A DNA stretch of 7,688 bases from Rhodospirillales bacterium (GTDB lineage Bacteria > Pseudomonadota > Alphaproteobacteria > UBA828), in contig JAPOPO010000169.1 of NCBI GenBank assembly GCA_026712885.1, forward strand, positions 1 to 7,688, given 5' to 3'. Below, piece after piece: positions 4,798-7,688 of the stretch (its first letter is position 1; each line of letters starts with the position of its first letter). Made by a program: the position numbers and the translations under genes. The notes under the pieces were generated by a model. The model did no database searches and had not been told where the DNA came from. It saw nothing but the letters and a program-made list of their open reading frames with translations.

Positions 4798-7209
4798 ATG
4801 AAGATCGCCGGCATCGTCCTCGGCAGCCTCGTGCTCCTCGCAGCACTCGCAGGCGGTGCCATCGCCTTCGTATTCTTCCATTACGGCCGGGACCTGCCGG
4901 ATCACAATCAACTCGCGGCCTACGAGCCGCCGGTAATGACCCGCGTTCACGCCGGCGACGGGCGGCTGCTCGCCGAACATGCCCGCGAAAAGCGGCTGTT
5001 CGTGCCCATTGGTGCCATGCCGCAACGGGTGGTCCACGCCTTCCTCGCGGCGGAGGACAAGTCGTTCTATGAGCACTTCGGGGTCGATCCCATCAGTGTG
5101 GCGAACGCGGTGGTCACCAACGTCGTCAACATGGTCGGCAACGGCGACCGCCGGCCGGTCGGCGCGTCCACGGTCACCCAGCAGGTGGCGAAGAACTTCC
5201 TGCTCTCCAACGAGCTCTCCTTCTCTCGCAAGATCAAGGAAGCCATCCTCGCCATGAGGATCGAGGACGCCTTCACCAAGGACCAGATCCTCGAACTCTA
5301 TCTCAACGAGATTTATCTGGGCGCAGGCTCCTACGGGGTGGCGGCGGCAGCCCTCAACTATTTCGACCGTTCCCTCAACGACCTTTCGCTCGAGGAGATC
5401 GCCTACCTGGCGGCCCTGCCCAAGGCGCCGAACAACTATCACCCGGTGCGCAAGCGCGAGGCTGCCGTGGCCCGGCGAAATTGGGTGCTGGGCCAGATGG
5501 TGGCGAACGGCGCGGTCGGCGAGGCCGAGGCAGAGGCCGCGATGCAGGCGCCGCTGCGCACCCGCGAGCGGGCGCCCGAGACCTTCGTCGAGGCCCCGCA
5601 TTTCGCCGAGGAGGTGCGGCGCTGGCTGCAGGCGCGCTACGGCGAAGACACGCTGTACGAGGGCGGCCTCTCGGTCCGCACCACGGTCGATCCGATGCTC
5701 CAGGCGATGGCCGACCGGGCGTTCAGGGGCGGCCTCGTCGCCTACGATCGACGCCGCGGCTGGCGCGGGCCGCTCACACAGATCGACCCGGCCGGGGACT
5801 GGCGGCAGGCGCTCGCGGCCGAAGAGCTGCCCCCTGTGCCGAAGCCGTGGCGCCTCGCGGCGGTGCTCGCGGTGGAGACCGGTCGTGTCGAGATCGGCTT
5901 CGCCAACGGCGCCGCGGGCGCCATCGCGCTCGACGACCTCACGTGGGCGCGCAAGGCGCGCGGCAAGGGCCGGCTCGGGCCGGAGGTCACCGCTGCGCAG
6001 CAAGTGTTGAGCGCAGGCGACGTGGTGCCGGTCGAGCCCGTGGAGGGCCGGGAGGGCGCCTTCGCGCTCCGCCAGATTCCCGCCGTTTCGGGCGCTCTGG
6101 TGGCGCTCGACCCGCACACCGGGCGGGTGCTGGCGCTGGTCGGCGGCTTCGACTTCGCCACCAGCGAGTTCGACCGTGCGACCCAGGCGCGGCGCCAGCC
6201 GGGCTCCGCCTTCAAGCCGTTCGTCTACCTGGCGGCGCTCGACCACGGCTACACGCCGGCCTCCATCGTGCTCGATGCGCCGGTGGTGATCGACCAGGGC
6301 GAGCACCTGCGCAAGTGGAAGCCCGAGAACTACACGGAGCGCTTCTATGGCCCCAGCACGCTCAGGGTCGGGCTCGAGGAGTCGCGCAATCTGATGACGC
6401 TCCGTGTCGCGCAGGACATCGGCATGAAGACCGTGGCCGACTACGCCGCGCGCTTCGGTCTTCACCCGGACCTGCCCGAGCTGCCCTCCGCCGCCCTGGG
6501 CTCGCTGGAGACGACGCCGCTCGATCTCGCCGCCGCCTACGCCATGCTGGTCAACGGCGGGCGCAAGATCGAGCCCGCCTTCGTCGAGCGAATTCAGGAC
6601 CGCAACGGGCACACGGTCTATCGGCGAGACGCGCGCGAGTGCGACCGCTGCCGGCCCGGCGAATGGCACCACCAGCTCCCGCCCATCCTGCGCGACCTGC
6701 GTCCGGTGATCGCCGATCCGCGCACCACCTACCAGGTCGTCTCGATGCTGGAAGGTGCCGTGCTGCGCGGCACCGGCCGCGCGCTCCGCAAGCTGGGCGC
6801 GTCGATCGGCGGCAAGACCGGCACCACCAACGAGTTCCGCGACGCCTGGTTCGTGGGCTTCACCCCGGACCTGGTGGCCGCCGTCTATGTCGGCTTCGAC
6901 CAGCCGCAATCGCTGGGGCGCAAGGAGTCCGGCGGCCGTGTGGCGGCACCGATCGTGCGAGATTTCTTCGCTGGGGCCCTGGCTGACAAGCCGGCCGTGC
7001 CCTTCCGGGTTCCCCCCGGCATTCGCTTCGTGCGGGTCGAGCGCGGTTCCGGTGCGCTGCCTGGCCCCGCCAGCGACGACGTGATCGTCGAGGCTTTCCT
7101 GCCCGGCACCGAGCCGACGCAGCGGGCTGTGCTGCGGGCGGCCGACAGCCTGGATGGCGGGCTCGAGGCCGGGGCGGTTTCGTTCGAGGGGTTGGGCGCC
7201 GTATATTGA
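4798..7209 (+). CDS. mrcA: Penicillin-binding protein 1A, bifunctional glycosyltransferase/transpeptidase
   Basis: Class A PBP of 803 residues that polymerises glycan strands from lipid II and cross-links the stem peptides, acting at the outer face of the inner membrane. One membrane anchor spans about residues 4-28. The GT51 glycosyltransferase domain (about 50-235) shows the catalytic Glu86 in AAEDKSFYEHFGVD, GASTVTQQVAKN (123-133) and ELYLNEIYLGAGSYG (166-180). A linker/OB-type region (about 290-430) precedes the transpeptidase domain (about 432-725). There the SxxK serine is Ser470 (GSAFK, 469-473), the SxN motif is SRN (529-531) and KTG is 673-675, followed by DAWFVGFTPDLVAAVYVGFD (682-701). 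Length and organisation match alphaproteobacterial PBP1A (also called PonA). A CxxC pair (Cys615, Cys618) with two histidines at 624-625 sits inside the transpeptidase domain. ATG at 4798 is the only plausible start, because an in-frame stop lies at 4756-4758; no clear Shine-Dalgarno precedes it. It lies 132 bases after amiC and 23 bases before prfB. Confidence 0.97.
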   Translation: MKIAGIVLGSLVLLAALAGGAIAFVFFHYGRDLPDHNQLAAYEPPVMTRVHAGDGRLLAEHAREKRLFVPIGAMPQRVVHAFLAAEDKSFYEHFGVDPISVANAVVTNVVNMVGNGDRRPVGASTVTQQVAKNFLLSNELSFSRKIKEAILAMRIEDAFTKDQILELYLNEIYLGAGSYGVAAAALNYFDRSLNDLSLEEIAYLAALPKAPNNYHPVRKREAAVARRNWVLGQMVANGAVGEAEAEAAMQAPLRTRERAPETFVEAPHFAEEVRRWLQARYGEDTLYEGGLSVRTTVDPMLQAMADRAFRGGLVAYDRRRGWRGPLTQIDPAGDWRQALAAEELPPVPKPWRLAAVLAVETGRVEIGFANGAAGAIALDDLTWARKARGKGRLGPEVTAAQQVLSAGDVVPVEPVEGREGAFALRQIPAVSGALVALDPHTGRVLALVGGFDFATSEFDRATQARRQPGSAFKPFVYLAALDHGYTPASIVLDAPVVIDQGEHLRKWKPENYTERFYGPSTLRVGLEESRNLMTLRVAQDIGMKTVADYAARFGLHPDLPELPSAALGSLETTPLDLAAAYAMLVNGGRKIEPAFVERIQDRNGHTVYRRDARECDRCRPGEWHHQLPPILRDLRPVIADPRTTYQVVSMLEGAVLRGTGRALRKLGASIGGKTGTTNEFRDAWFVGFTPDLVAAVYVGFDQPQSLGRKESGGRVAAPIVRDFFAGALADKPAVPFRVPPGIRFVRVERGSGALPGPASDDVIVEAFLPGTEPTQRAVLRAADSLDGGLEAGAVSFEGLGAVY

Positions 7210-7218
7210 GCGCCCACT

Positions 7219-7224
7219 GGAGGG
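7219..7224 (+). promoter_or_regulatory. Ribosome binding site of prfB
   Basis: GGAGGG lies 8 bases before the ATG at 7233, within the 23-base gap after the PBP1A stop. It fixes the prfB start and suggests prfB can be translated from the upstream transcript. Confidence 0.7.
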
Positions 7225-7232
7225 CCCCCTCG

Positions 7233-7688
7233 ATGCGCGCTGAAATTCTGTCGCTTGCCGATGACATCAAGCAGTCGCTGACGCTGCTGAGGAGGCACCT
7301 TTGACCTCGATGGGGCCCGCAGCCGTCTGGAGGCGCTGAACCGCGAGGCCGAGGATCCCGACCTCTGGGCCGATGCCGAGCGCGCTCGCAGGGTGATGCG
7401 GGAACGCACCCGGCTCGATGCGGCGGTCGCCACCTACCAGCGGCTGGAGCAGGAGCTTGAGGACGGCCTCGCGCTCGCCGAGCTTGCCGAGGAGGAGTCC
7501 GACGAGGACGCCTACGGAGAGGCGGAGGCCGCGCTTGCCACCACTCGCGATGAGGCGAAGCGGCGCGAGCTGGAGAGCCTGCTCTCGGGCGAGGCGGACA
7601 GCAACGATGGCTTCCTCGAGGTCCATGCCGGCGCCGGCGGCACCGAATCGCAGGACTGGGCCGAGATGCTGCTGCGCATGTACGTCCG
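7233..7688 (+). CDS. prfB: Peptide chain release factor 2, with programmed +1 frameshift (3' end outside window)
   Basis: RF2 recognises UGA and UAA stop codons and triggers release of the finished protein from the ribosome. The first 23 codons run from ATG at 7233 (N-terminus MRAEILSLADD) to CTT at 7299-7301 and are closed by TGA at 7302-7304. A +1 shift at CTT, skipping T7302, resumes at GAC (7303) and stays open to the window end with clear RF2 sequence: LEALNREAEDPDLWAD, a long charged helical stretch (domain 1), then EVHAGAGGTESQDWAEMLLRMY, matching the conserved start of the RF2 core. About 151 residues of a usual 365-375 are visible; the GGQ peptidyl-hydrolysis motif and the SPF codon-recognition motif lie beyond the end. 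Gene finders will call a short peptide plus a later-starting RF2 unless the recoding is modelled. The gene follows the PBP1A gene by 23 bases, probably in one operon. Confidence 0.96.
7290..7305 (+). promoter_or_regulatory. prfB programmed +1 frameshift signal
   Basis: AGGAGG (7290-7295) is an internal Shine-Dalgarno, followed by CAC (7296-7298), the slippery codon CTT (7299-7301) and the in-frame stop TGA with a following C (7302-7305). The spacing equals that of the well-studied E. coli site (AGGGGG-TAT-CTT-TGA-C), and the AGGAGG is a better anti-SD match. When RF2 is scarce, slow reading of TGAC allows the peptidyl-tRNA on CTT to slip by +1 and full-length RF2 is made; when RF2 is abundant the ribosome stops. 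This is autoregulation by the product itself. Confidence 0.95.

Noticed and set aside
4750..6909. Very long open frame (719 codons) antisense to the PBP1A gene
   Set aside because: Its translation is Arg/Ala/Gly/His-rich with no family motif and lies wholly over a well-conserved gene. Long antisense frames are expected in GC-rich DNA.
5481..6986. 501-codon frame on the plus strand inside the PBP1A gene
   Set aside because: Low-complexity Arg/Ala/Gly translation in an alternative frame of a confirmed gene; a GC-bias shadow.
7302..7304. In-frame TGA in prfB as a nonsense mutation or pseudogene
   Set aside because: The context is the complete programmed +1 frameshift signal of RF2 genes.

Overview
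This GC-rich window looks like a chromosomal segment from an alphaproteobacterium. The reasons are the coding style and the gene order amiC, then the class A penicillin-binding protein 1A, then prfB on one strand, which is an arrangement I know from many alphaproteobacteria. No RNA gene, insertion sequence, phage gene, toxin-antitoxin pair or CRISPR array can be recognised. The window is nearly fully coding; the longest gap between genes is about 145 bases.

Left part (1-3302): the window opens inside the large membrane subunit of a TRAP transporter (+ strand, start missing). It converges on two minus-strand genes, read right to left: a class II aldolase/adducin-family protein, and 31 bases after it a GlcD/LDHD-type FAD-linked D-2-hydroxyacid dehydrogenase. 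A probable intrinsic terminator for the dehydrogenase lies in the convergent gap. The three genes could form a small carbon-acid uptake and oxidation locus (TRAP import of an organic acid, oxidation of a D-hydroxyacid), but the substrate cannot be read from the sequence.

Middle (3303-3447): a 145-base divergent intergenic region. It holds a perfect 10-bp inverted repeat with a 5-base spacer, and two copies of CCGGTAT spaced 22 bases apart. These are candidate operator or hairpin elements.

Right part (3448-7688): a cell-wall block on the + strand. An exported AMIN plus Amidase_3 N-acetylmuramoyl-L-alanine amidase (wall cleavage at division) is followed by a bifunctional glycosyltransferase/transpeptidase PBP1A (wall synthesis). 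Then comes the 5' part of prfB (peptide chain release factor 2), cut by the window end. prfB carries an intact programmed +1 frameshift signal (AGGAGG-CAC-CTT-TGA-C), so it must be read across a stop codon in two frames.

I see no undescribed system. The most noteworthy items are the prfB recoding site, the palindrome in the divergent promoter region, the aldolase-family protein that lacks the expected catalytic glutamate, and the apparent leaderless or SD-less start of the dehydrogenase.
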